Position numbers and translations under genes: made by a program. From an uncultured Roseburia sp. (lineage in GTDB: Bacteria > Bacillota > Clostridia > Lachnospirales > Lachnospiraceae), in contig CAMSQM010000023.1 of assembly GCA_947062675.1 (NCBI GenBank), positions 1 to 47,911 on the forward strand: a stretch of DNA of 47,911 nucleotides. The letters are read 5' to 3'. The notes below the pieces were generated by a model, which saw only the letters and a list, made by a program, of their open reading frames with translations, made no database searches and was not told where the DNA came from. Positions 15,716 to 24,391 of the stretch are shown piece after piece. Position 1 is the first letter of the stretch. Every line of letters starts with the position of its first letter.

Positions 15716-18346
15716 TTAATCTTCAACCCATCCGGCAGGCTCCTCCGGAGGAGGCGACGGATTGTCCTGCGGGACGTAATCCGGCGGATTGACGCCGGGA
15801 ACAGGCGAATAGGGATCCTGCGGTATTATACTTTCCGCGGTGTGCAGGGTACAGGTGTTTGTATCCACAAGCAGATAGGGAGAGTCCTCCGTGCCGGCAG
15901 AACCTCCGATGATAAAAATACCGGACTGATAAGAGGTTGACGGGCAGAAACTTCCCACCAGCTGTCCCGACTCCGCACAACGGTTTGCGAGAATATGGTG
16001 ATCGCAGTATTCTGTCGGGACTGTGCCCTCCGCAAAATATTCGGTATAGACGGCGTTTCCGCGGGGATCACCGCTGCAGACTCCGTCGATTGCCAGCTTT
16101 CCGGATTCTTTGCAGACAGCGGCGGCTACAATGCCGTCCGGTTTTGTAAAATCCAGTTTTGGAAGGTCCTCGTGAATCCGGCTCATGACGGATTTCCAGA
16201 GAACTTTCGGATAATTGGTCTGACCACCGTTCTGCGGGGCGTTATCGTCGTACCCGCCCCATACGACGCAGGTATAATATGGGGTAAAGCCTGCAAAGAG
16301 GCAGTCGCGGTTCTTGGTTGTGGTGCCGGACTTTCCGGCCTGTGCCATGCTGTCCCCGAAGTAGGCCGATGTTCCGGTTCCGCGGGTCATGACGTCCTTC
16401 ATTGCGTCGGTGAGGAGCCATGCGGTCGTCTCTTTTAAGACGGTGTGAGACTCCGGAATGGTGTTGTCAATCAGAACATTCCCGTCGTGATCCAGGATTC
16501 TGGTAAAAAATTTCGGCTGTATATAAGTGCCGTTGTTTGCGATTGCGGCGTAGGCGGCAGTCAGCTCGAGATTGGTGACTCCTTTTGTGAGACCGCCCAG
16601 AGCGAGCGTCTCGTTGCCGCTCTCGTCCAGCCCTACGGTTGTTATGCCGAAATTGCGGATATAATCATATCCAAGGGTGGTTCCGATGCCGGCAAGCGTC
16701 TTTACCGTGACGACATTGATCGAGTAGGTAATTCCCTCGCGCATGGTGGTGAATCCGCGATAACGGTTATCATAGTTGTTGACGGGCTCCCTGTTTCCGG
16801 AACCGTAATTATAAGGCGCGTCGTCCTGCACGTCGGCGAGCGTAACTCCCCCGGAGTCCAGGGCCGGCGCGTAGGACGCGATAATCTTAAAGGTGGAGCC
16901 CGGCTGCCTTGGGGAGCTGGTGGCGCGGTTTAAGGTTTTGTTTGCCGTCTTACTTCCCCGTCCGCCCACAAGAGCCCTGACTTCGCCGGTGGTCTGGTCA
17001 ATGATAGTCATGGCGGCCTGCGGCTGTACGGTGTAGGTCACCGTCTCGCTGCCTTCCAGAATACTGTCTCCCGCCTCCATGATCTCCGCCTTGTATTCCT
17101 CAATCGCAGCGGCGGCGTCTTCCTCCGAGCTGAAATTGATATTGTAATTGCTGTTGGCGGACTGATAATAGGAGAGCATGGTCTGCTCACTGTAGTTGGA
17201 GACCGATCCGTCCGGGTGCTGGATCGTGACCCGGTAGGAAAAGGAGATCTTCGGGCTGGAGGGATAATTATCAAGGTTATTGATCTCGCTGTCACAGATG
17301 GCCTGGATATCCGGGTCCTGCGTGGACTCAATGGTCAGTCCGCCCTGATAAAGCGCCTTAAACGCCTGTGTCTCGGTATAACCTTTCTGATCGATCAGTG
17401 CCCTTATCACCTGATCCGTCAGCTCGTCCACAAAGTAAGAGTTGACGCTGCCCTCATCACTTGTGATATTGACAAGCTGTATCCGGTCGTACACATTGTC
17501 CGCGAGCGCTTCATCGTACTGTTCCTGCGAGATGTACTCATGCCGGAGCATGTTGTTGAGAACTTTCAGGCGCCGCTCCGCATTGTTCTGCGGGTGTGAG
17601 ATCGGATTGAGTCTGGTGGGACTCTGGGTGATGGCGGCGAGAACCGCACATTCCGAGAGTGTCAGCTGTGAGACATCCTTGCCGAAATACCGCTCGGAGG
17701 CCACACCCACGCCCAGCGTGTTCTGTCCCATATTGATGGCGTTGAGATAGTTTTCAAGAATCCAGTCCTTGCTCACGACTTTTTCGAGCTGAAGAGCGAG
17801 GTACTGCTCCTGAAATTTGCGCTCAAACTTGTCTGCCATTGAGGATTCGCTTGTCCACCCTGTAAAGACCGTATTCTTTAAAAGCTGCTGGGTGATTGTG
17901 CTGGCGCCTTCCCGGAACCGGAAACCGGCGGCGATGCCGCTGATACCGGCGCGGATGATACCCTTGATGTCGATCCCGTTGTGCTCATAGAACCGTTCAT
18001 CCTCGATGGCGACGAAAGCGTGCTGCAGATCCAGAGGGATCTCGTCAATTGTGACGTATTTCCGGTTTGAGCCGGATGCAACAAGCGTCGCGATCTGGTC
18101 CCCCTTTGCGTTCAGGACCGTGGTGAGATAACCGGTGGGTGTGGCGTCAATATCCTCGATGGTCGGGGCGGAATCAATGACTCCGGCGATCACGCCGATG
18201 CCGCTGCCCGCGCCGATGACTATGACAGCGAAAAAGCATACAAGCAGAGCTTTCCAGAAAATGACGCTGAATTTCTTTAAGATCATTGTGCGCCTGGAAG
18301 CCAGTTCGTGTTCACGTTTTCTGGTATTGTTTTTTCCGTAATTCAT
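15716..18346 (-). CDS. Class A penicillin-binding protein (PBP1A family)
   Basis: 876 aa bifunctional peptidoglycan synthase. A short basic cytoplasmic tail and one membrane anchor (~residues 28-56) precede the GT51 transglycosylase domain (catalytic Glu115 in IEDERFYEHNGID; later LLKNTVF, EQYLALQLEK). The transpeptidase domain has SxxK with Ser484 (PGSTFK), SxN (SIN) and KSGTT (KTG box). A proline-rich, acidic extracellular tail ends the protein (PSPPPEEP). The start at 18346 (MNYGKNN) has an AAAGGA upstream. It converges on the CheY-like gene and diverges from the transglutaminase-like gene. Monofunctional cell-wall regulation is not visible. Confidence 0.95.
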   Translation of the reverse strand: MNYGKNNTRKREHELASRRTMILKKFSVIFWKALLVCFFAVIVIGAGSGIGVIAGVIDSAPTIEDIDATPTGYLTTVLNAKGDQIATLVASGSNRKYVTIDEIPLDLQHAFVAIEDERFYEHNGIDIKGIIRAGISGIAAGFRFREGASTITQQLLKNTVFTGWTSESSMADKFERKFQEQYLALQLEKVVSKDWILENYLNAINMGQNTLGVGVASERYFGKDVSQLTLSECAVLAAITQSPTRLNPISHPQNNAERRLKVLNNMLRHEYISQEQYDEALADNVYDRIQLVNITSDEGSVNSYFVDELTDQVIRALIDQKGYTETQAFKALYQGGLTIESTQDPDIQAICDSEINNLDNYPSSPKISFSYRVTIQHPDGSVSNYSEQTMLSYYQSANSNYNINFSSEEDAAAAIEEYKAEIMEAGDSILEGSETVTYTVQPQAAMTIIDQTTGEVRALVGGRGSKTANKTLNRATSSPRQPGSTFKIIASYAPALDSGGVTLADVQDDAPYNYGSGNREPVNNYDNRYRGFTTMREGITYSINVVTVKTLAGIGTTLGYDYIRNFGITTVGLDESGNETLALGGLTKGVTNLELTAAYAAIANNGTYIQPKFFTRILDHDGNVLIDNTIPESHTVLKETTAWLLTDAMKDVMTRGTGTSAYFGDSMAQAGKSGTTTKNRDCLFAGFTPYYTCVVWGGYDDNAPQNGGQTNYPKVLWKSVMSRIHEDLPKLDFTKPDGIVAAAVCKESGKLAIDGVCSGDPRGNAVYTEYFAEGTVPTEYCDHHILANRCAESGQLVGSFCPSTSYQSGIFIIGGSAGTEDSPYLLVDTNTCTLHTAESIIPQDPYSPVPGVNPPDYVPQDNPSPPPEEPAGWVED

Positions 18347-18708
18347 AGTAATAACCGTCCTTTCTGCGGTCCGGCGTGCCTCTGATGGAAGCGGGTGCGC
18401 GGAGCGCAATTTTTTGCAGAACGCTTTGCAGACATAAATAGTGGGAGTGTGTCCGCCGTCGGGTATTTATGCGTCCGGCCTGTGGAAGTTATAATCCAGA
18501 ATGTATTATACCAGAGAACGCTGCCAGAATAAAGGAAAAACTGAAAATAGTACAGGAACGGAGGCGGTATGGCGCTGCTGTCCGCCGGGCTGCCGGGGAA
18601 AATGTTCCGCGGGCACGAAAAACCTTTACAGGCCAGTGCAAAACAGTATATACTGAAAATAAGGATATCACAGGATATCATACAATATGCAGGATGGAGG
18701 GATATATT
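18347..18708. promoter_or_regulatory. Divergent intergenic region with two promoter candidates
   Basis: No gene is visible in these 362 nt. On the minus strand, TTTATT (18528-18533), 17 nt and TATAAT (18505-18510, preceded by TGG) could drive the penicillin-binding protein, leaving a long 5' UTR. On the plus strand, TTTACA (18625-18630), 18 nt and TATACT (18649-18654) could drive the secreted transglutaminase-like gene. Confidence 0.5.
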
Positions 18709-21045
18709 GTGAAAAAAAGATTTCTGGCGGTATTTCTGGCAGTCTGTGTCACGGCAGGCACGGTGGCGGGTCCCGCTGAGAGCATGACGCTGATGGCAGC
18801 TCAGTCATCCGGAGCGCAGGTGACGGAGCAGGCGGACGGGGAAAGTATAAGTTCCGGCGATATGGAAATAATAGATAACGAACTTTCCCGGACACAGGAT
18901 CCGGCGGTGCCGGACGGCATTAAAGCCGCGGAGCAGACTACGGGCGGCAGTGACGTGCCGGAAGGTGCGGAGGACGGGATCCCTGCGGAGGAGAGAGCCG
19001 GGGGGAATCTGAAATCAGAGCAGAGCGGAAAGCTGCAGCGCAGGGAAGTGACGGAGGCGCAGCAGGAGCGGGAACAGCCGCCGACAGGGCTTCTTCCGGT
19101 TCAGCGCAAGAGAGTGTCAGCGGGCACTATCCGGAAATCGGACGTCGTGGAGAGTGACGAACTCTTTTCCGTAGAGAAGAATGACAGGGCGTCAGCCGTT
19201 TATTCCCACGAGTGGGATAAATACAGCAACAATTATTTTTATAACCAGATGTCCGCCGTGGAGAAAAGTCTGTATGACAAACTGGACGAGATGTGTCTGA
19301 AGCTGCTGCGGACGACGGCTCCGGCTGAATATGAACCGTCAGAACAGGCATATTATCTGGGACTCATCGATGTCAGCCGTATCGGGGAAGAGCGGGCGGC
19401 GAATGTGATGCTGATATTCCGTTTTTCCAATCCGCAGTATTATTTCCTGAATTCAGCGATCTGGAGCGGCAGTTCCGGGGACGGCAGATCTTATTTAAGC
19501 CTTGGTATTTATAAAGCGTTCGGCAAGGGCGAAGCGAGGCAGACTGCGACAGGCGCTGTGCAGGCGCAGCTGAACGCGTGGAATGCACAGGTGGCGGCGG
19601 GAGCCACGGAATATGAGAAGGTGCGGATTGCCCATGACCTTGTGATGAATAAGGTTGTATACGATGAGGCGATCCTGAATGATCCCAATTTTGACGATGA
19701 GAAAGCGTTCTCACAGTCGGCGTACAGTGTATTCTGCACGGATAAGACCGTCTGTGCGGGTTATTCACAGGCGATTGAGATGCTCTGTAATGCCGCGGGG
19801 ATCGATGCCGTGGCGGTAACGAGCAAAGCGCATGAGTGGAATAAGATCAGAATTGATGATTCCTGGTACAATGTGGACGGAACCTGGGATGACGGAGACG
19901 ACGGTGTTTCGATCTATTATGATTTTTTTGCGCGCAGCGACGGATATTATGATACTGTTTCCGCTTATTCCGCGGAAAATCACATGGAAGAGGATTTCTG
20001 GATCGGGAAGCTGCCGCCCTGTACGCTGGACTCCGGTGCGCCTGTAATGGCGACAGAGCCGGGAACAATCCCCGTCATCACGGATACGGCTGCGGCGCCT
20101 GTGATCACGGAAAAGATAAAAGATGACGAGATTATGGTGACGTTAAGCAGCGCAACTCCCGGAGCGGTGATGTATTATTCGGTGGACGGGAAGACGGCGC
20201 CGTCGCCTTCCGCGGTGAGATGCCAGCGCTACACGAAACCATTCGCCGTGGACAGCAAAGCGACCGTACAGGCGGTGGCTGTGTGCGATACAAAACTGGA
20301 CAGCGCCGTTTCGGCCAGAAAGATGCCGCAGGCCGTGATGCTTGAGTTTGACGGGAACGGTGAGGATTCCGGGTCGATGTCCGATGTGGCTTTTCTTGCG
20401 GGAAGCGGTCAGAAACTGCCGGCGAATAAGTTCAAACGAAAGTATTATACATTTACCGGCTGGAATACGAAAAAGAACGGGAAGGGAACGACCTACAAAA
20501 ACAGGCAGGCTGTCGCGTCGTTTCCGTCAGGCACTAAAAAAACCCTGACGCTTTACGCGCAGTGGGAAAAGACAAAATATAAGATTACTTATAATCTGAA
20601 CGGCGGGAAAAACAATAGTAAGAATCCTGCCACGTATACCCATACGACGAAAACAATCACGTTTAAGGCGCCGACCAGGGCCGGCTACCGGTTTGGAGGC
20701 TGGTATACAAATAAAAAGTGCACGGCGAAAATCACACAGATAAAAAAGGGCAGTTCCGGCAATAAAACTCTTTATGCAAAGTGGATTCCGAATAAGTACA
20801 AAGTCCGGTTCGACGGAAACGGCAGTACAGGCGGAACGATGAAGGAGCTTGATGCCCGTACATACGGGAAGAGTTTCAGCCTGCCGGCCAATCAGTACAG
20901 GCGGACCGGTTATACGTTTGCAGGGTGGAGCACGAAGAAGAACGGGGGCGGAAAGACTTATAAGAATAAGGAGAGTGTAAAAAACCTGACCACAAAGAAT
21001 AACGGGACGGTCACACTTTACGCCCAGTGGAAGAAGAAAAAATAG
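18709..21045 (+). CDS. Secreted transglutaminase-like protein with chitobiase-like domain and three Flg_new (InlB-type) repeats
   Basis: 778 aa. I chose the GTG at 18709 (GGAGGG 7 nt upstream), which gives the signal peptide MKKRFLAVFLAVCVTAG. A low-complexity acidic stretch (~30-130) follows. The transglutaminase-like core holds a Cys-His-Asp triad: Cys349 (TVCAGYS), His375 (KAHEWN) and Asp390 (YNVDGTW). Next is a chitobiase C-terminal-like beta domain (~450-540, MYYSVDGKTAPS) and three Flg_new/Listeria-Bacteroides repeats (~545-775), each ending in LYAQW or LYAKW. There is no sortase motif. Such proteins act outside the cell, as cysteine peptidases, crosslinkers or amidases of surface polymers. 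The substrate is unknown. Confidence 0.87.
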   Translation: MKKRFLAVFLAVCVTAGTVAGPAESMTLMAAQSSGAQVTEQADGESISSGDMEIIDNELSRTQDPAVPDGIKAAEQTTGGSDVPEGAEDGIPAEERAGGNLKSEQSGKLQRREVTEAQQEREQPPTGLLPVQRKRVSAGTIRKSDVVESDELFSVEKNDRASAVYSHEWDKYSNNYFYNQMSAVEKSLYDKLDEMCLKLLRTTAPAEYEPSEQAYYLGLIDVSRIGEERAANVMLIFRFSNPQYYFLNSAIWSGSSGDGRSYLSLGIYKAFGKGEARQTATGAVQAQLNAWNAQVAAGATEYEKVRIAHDLVMNKVVYDEAILNDPNFDDEKAFSQSAYSVFCTDKTVCAGYSQAIEMLCNAAGIDAVAVTSKAHEWNKIRIDDSWYNVDGTWDDGDDGVSIYYDFFARSDGYYDTVSAYSAENHMEEDFWIGKLPPCTLDSGAPVMATEPGTIPVITDTAAAPVITEKIKDDEIMVTLSSATPGAVMYYSVDGKTAPSPSAVRCQRYTKPFAVDSKATVQAVAVCDTKLDSAVSARKMPQAVMLEFDGNGEDSGSMSDVAFLAGSGQKLPANKFKRKYYTFTGWNTKKNGKGTTYKNRQAVASFPSGTKKTLTLYAQWEKTKYKITYNLNGGKNNSKNPATYTHTTKTITFKAPTRAGYRFGGWYTNKKCTAKITQIKKGSSGNKTLYAKWIPNKYKVRFDGNGSTGGTMKELDARTYGKSFSLPANQYRRTGYTFAGWSTKKNGGGKTYKNKESVKNLTTKNNGTVTLYAQWKKKK

Positions 21046-21086
21046 TTTTCTGCGGATAATATACGAAATGACGGGGGAGACATACG

Positions 21087-22175
21087 ATGTTTGCGGCAAA
21101 TACTGTATTGTTTATCGCGCTTATGATAATCTGTCCGTATCTGACGGGAGTATGTGTTCCTGTAAAACGCAGCGGCAGGGCGGCGACCGGTATTCTGGAG
21201 AACTGGAATACCGGCATGCTCGTCATGCACGCTGTTTTTGAGATTCTGGTACTGCCGGGCACGTTCCTCGGGCTGTCGTTAAAGAAAGTCAGCGCGGCCT
21301 GGGGATTCGTGCTTTTTGTTATCATTGCGGCAGGCGCAGTCAGATTGCTGCGCGACAGAAGGCAGAAAGGTGCGCTGAGGCAGGAGCGGCAGAGAGAAGA
21401 GCGGGGGCTGCCGGCGGAGGGACGCGAACGGGTTTATGAGGTGATCCTGCTGCTTTTGGTGGCAGCGGCGGTTCTGTTTCAGATTGTTTATGTCTGTACG
21501 CATGCCCACTATGATGACGATGACGCGTACTATGTCGGAATGGCGGTGACCTCTTATTATACCAATACCATTTCCGCATTTCACCCGTATACGGGGGCTG
21601 CGGTGCCCTTAAGCCGCATGGCCAATTACGTGCTCTCGCCTCAGCCCGTTTTCTGGGCTATGTGGGCGAAAATCACAGGGCTGCATCCGGCGGTTCTGAT
21701 GCGTTCCGTGCTGCCTGCGGTTTATATTGCATGGTGTTATGTGGTATACTATCTTCTGGCGAAGATTTTATTCCGGAAGTTTTCCCAGCGGCTGGAATTT
21801 ATGGCTTTTGTGCTTCTGGTGAGCTTTCTGGGCGGATATTCACCGGCCTCCGGATTTGTGTTTTTGTTCATCAGGGGCTGGCAGGGGAAGTCGTGGCTGG
21901 CGGCTGTTTTTCTCCCGATGTTCTGGTATCTGTGGATCGCCCTGAGGAGAGAGCCGGATAACCGCTTTCTGTGGTTCGCGCTGGCTGCGGCCGCCTGGGC
22001 TTCCTGTCTGGCCGCGTCGAGCATTCTGTTTCTGGGGCCGGTGATCTTTGGCGCGTTTGGTCTTCAGTATCTGATCTGGCGGCGGAAGTGGAAGCCGGTG
22101 CTTATGCTGGCAGCCTGTGCGCTTCCGTTTGTGCTGCTGGGAGTGTGCGAGCTGTATCTGGTATGGCCGTTATAG
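21087..22175 (+). CDS. DUF6077-like polytopic membrane protein, N-terminal part (likely frameshifted)
   Basis: 362 aa with about eight hydrophobic segments. HAHYDDDDAYYVGMAV and TISAFHPYTG are, as I recall, characteristic of DUF6077 membrane proteins, which resemble GT-C mannosyltransferase-like enzymes (acidic pair in an outer loop after a membrane helix). The reading stops at TAG 22173-22175, right after a membrane helix (LGVCELYLVWPL). The family is usually longer, and the second half appears in another frame downstream, so I read this as one gene broken by an indel near 22170. GGGGGAG stands before the ATG. It follows the transglutaminase-like gene by 41 nt with no terminator between. Confidence 0.7.
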   Translation: MFAANTVLFIALMIICPYLTGVCVPVKRSGRAATGILENWNTGMLVMHAVFEILVLPGTFLGLSLKKVSAAWGFVLFVIIAAGAVRLLRDRRQKGALRQERQREERGLPAEGRERVYEVILLLLVAAAVLFQIVYVCTHAHYDDDDAYYVGMAVTSYYTNTISAFHPYTGAAVPLSRMANYVLSPQPVFWAMWAKITGLHPAVLMRSVLPAVYIAWCYVVYYLLAKILFRKFSQRLEFMAFVLLVSFLGGYSPASGFVFLFIRGWQGKSWLAAVFLPMFWYLWIALRREPDNRFLWFALAAAAWASCLAASSILFLGPVIFGAFGLQYLIWRRKWKPVLMLAACALPFVLLGVCELYLVWPL

Positions 22176-22275
22176 ATCCGGACGGCATACCGGGCCGGGG
22201 CGTCCGGCGGACGTGCGCGGTATTGCGCGGTGTGCGGCAGAATCCGGAGATACAGGAGAGGAGGTTCGGGAACAG

Positions 22276-23112
22276 ATGGTGTGGACAGGCCTGGAACAGA
22301 TGGCTGAGATCGGGCGGTCTCATTTCGGGGACTGGAGATTTCCGCTGCTGATGGTGCTGGTTGTGGCAGTTCTTCTGATAAAATTCAGGACAAGGGAGGT
22401 TATGGAGCTTCTGGGTGTCTGCGCGATAGTGCTGCTCGTTTTTTTTAATCCCGTTGTTGTGGGGATTATCTGTTCCTACACGGTGACGGACCGGTACGCC
22501 AGAATCTTCTGGGTGTTTCCGTTCGCCGCGGGGATCGGGTATGCGGGGGTCCGGCTGATGGAGAACGGGGCTTTTTTCCGGAAAGCAGTGGTGGCCGTGC
22601 TGGCGGCTGTACTGATTTTTTCGGCAGGGGGAACTGTTTTTTGCGACAGGTACTTTACAGAAGCCGCGAATCCCTATAAAATACCAGAAGAGATGCCTGA
22701 GATTGCGGATATCATCCGGCAGGAGCACGGCGGGGAGGAGGCGTATGTGCTGGCGACGGGGTATGTCAGCACTTATCTGCGCCAGTACGACGGGAGTATG
22801 CGTCTGCTTTTCGGGAGAGGCGGAGTCGGAAAAGAGTCAAAAAAGTTCTGGAAAAAGATGCGCAAATATGCGGATAAGGATTTTCCATACGAGGAGCTCT
22901 ATGAACTGGGCGTGGAGGCGATGGGCCTTGGAGTGGACACGATTGTGCTGAATAAATATCAGGTGCAGAATCAGGCGCTGGAGACGATAGGATTTGAGCG
23001 CGTGGCTGACACGGAAAATTATTATATCTTCTGCCGGAAAAGTCAGAGGGAGGACATGGGAGAGACGGATGGAGAAAGAAAAGATGACGGACAGGGAGTA
23101 CAGGCTGGATAA
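22276..23112 (+). CDS. DUF6077-like membrane protein, C-terminal part (shifted frame)
   Basis: 278 aa from the ATG at 22276; the open frame extends back to about 22117. It has three to four hydrophobic segments (FPLLMVLVVAVLLIK, ELLGVCAIVLLVFFNP, IFWVFPFAAGIGY, VVAVLAAVLIFSAG) and then a soluble domain ending in DTENYYIFCRKS. It lacks a credible N-terminus for a stand-alone protein, which supports the reading as the second half of the gene at 21087. A GGAGAGGAGG stretch 11 nt before the ATG could allow separate translation. Its end overlaps the start of the Wzz-like gene by 44 nt. A sequencing error is possible. Confidence 0.65.
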   Translation: MVWTGLEQMAEIGRSHFGDWRFPLLMVLVVAVLLIKFRTREVMELLGVCAIVLLVFFNPVVVGIICSYTVTDRYARIFWVFPFAAGIGYAGVRLMENGAFFRKAVVAVLAAVLIFSAGGTVFCDRYFTEAANPYKIPEEMPEIADIIRQEHGGEEAYVLATGYVSTYLRQYDGSMRLLFGRGGVGKESKKFWKKMRKYADKDFPYEELYELGVEAMGLGVDTIVLNKYQVQNQALETIGFERVADTENYYIFCRKSQREDMGETDGERKDDGQGVQAG

Positions 23113-24391
23113 AGAATATAATGTGCCGGAGATTATCCGGTACAATCTTCGGATGTGGTGGCTTGCCATCCTCTGCGCGCTCGCGTGTGCCGCGCTCCTC
23201 GGCGGGTACAAGTTCAGGGCGAATTACCAGTTTGTGGAAAAAGAGGTTTATGACAGCACACAGCAGGCGACGGCGTCGCTGTATGTAAGGCTCTACAGTG
23301 ATGAGACGGCGGTGGAGCGCGCGAATACGCTCATGAAGATGGCTGCGAGCAGCCGGACATACGAGAAGCTGATCAGGAATACGGGGTATGCGCTGGAGTA
23401 TGAGGGGTATGACTCGCTGTTTGAAGTGACGCAGAGTGAGGTTTCGGATGTCATATCTGTTTTTGTCAATTTTCCGGCCGGTTTCGGGGAGTTTGCCATT
23501 ACCGACGAAAAGGCGGCAGTTGATTTTGTGAGCGGGATTATTGAGGCCCTGGACGAGGTGTCGCAGGAGATTATCGGCCGTGAATGTATCACGATTCTGG
23601 ACCGGCCGCATGCGACCAATATTGTCCAGAAGACTGAGTCGTATTTTATCACAGCGGATGAGTTCCGCCAGGGTGTCTTAAAAGCGGCAACGGCAGGGTT
23701 CCTTCTCGGAATTATCGTGGAGATTGTCCTCTACACCTGCTGGATGCTTCTCTATAAAAAGCCTAAAAATGCGGAGGAGATCCGCCAGTGTATGGATGCT
23801 CCCGTGATTGATACATTAAAGGATGGAAACGATAATGCCGAGACGTTCCGGAAAGTCACGCTGTCTCTCGGGGACTCCGCGGACGGAACGGAGACGGCGC
23901 AGTGCAGGCGTGTCAACTGCATTTCCCTGCTGAGTCCGCGCGGGGATGTGGCGCTTAAAGTGGCCATGAGCTATGCGAACGAGCAGAAGAAGACGCTGTT
24001 TATCAATCTGGCCGGGGACGGGGAACAGACGGAGGCGGAGCACTCTCTCAGCGGGTATATTCTGGGCGGGGAGCAGCAGCCGGCGCCGCTGGCGCTCAGC
24101 CAGTATCTGGATGTGGTCTGCCGGACCGTGGAGGCCGAAAAAGGGCTTGACCTTGTGGGAAACAGCCGTTTTCCTGCCTATGTGGAGGAGAAAAGCAGGG
24201 AATATGAGCGCATCGTGATCGGCAGCCCGGATGTTCTTTCGTGTGCGGATGCCTATGTGGCAGCTCGGATGTGCGACAGAAATTTCTTTGTGTGCGGGAG
24301 AAAGCGTGTGAAAAATGAGATGCTCTACCGCGTAAAAAATGAGGCGGATGTGAACCGGATTAAGATTGATGGGATTCTGGTGTATGAATAG
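23069..24391 (+). CDS. Wzz-like polysaccharide chain-length protein fused to a degenerate BY-kinase-like domain
   Basis: 440 aa. Two membrane segments (~29-48 and ~213-233) enclose an outer domain with the Wzz/CapA-type pattern. The C-terminal cytoplasmic part (~285-440) looks like the fold of a bacterial tyrosine kinase (CpsD/Wzc): ISLLSPRGDVALKVAMSYA then KKTLFINLAGD occupy the places of the P-loop strand and Walker A', but the Gly-Lys-Ser/Thr of Walker A is replaced by RGDVALK. No tyrosine cluster is seen at the C-terminus. So it should not bind ATP in the normal way and may be a structural chain-length regulator. The ATG at 23069 has GGGAG 5 nt upstream. It overlaps both neighbours. Confidence 0.78.
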   Translation: MEKEKMTDREYRLDKEYNVPEIIRYNLRMWWLAILCALACAALLGGYKFRANYQFVEKEVYDSTQQATASLYVRLYSDETAVERANTLMKMAASSRTYEKLIRNTGYALEYEGYDSLFEVTQSEVSDVISVFVNFPAGFGEFAITDEKAAVDFVSGIIEALDEVSQEIIGRECITILDRPHATNIVQKTESYFITADEFRQGVLKAATAGFLLGIIVEIVLYTCWMLLYKKPKNAEEIRQCMDAPVIDTLKDGNDNAETFRKVTLSLGDSADGTETAQCRRVNCISLLSPRGDVALKVAMSYANEQKKTLFINLAGDGEQTEAEHSLSGYILGGEQQPAPLALSQYLDVVCRTVEAEKGLDLVGNSRFPAYVEEKSREYERIVIGSPDVLSCADAYVAARMCDRNFFVCGRKRVKNEMLYRVKNEADVNRIKIDGILVYE

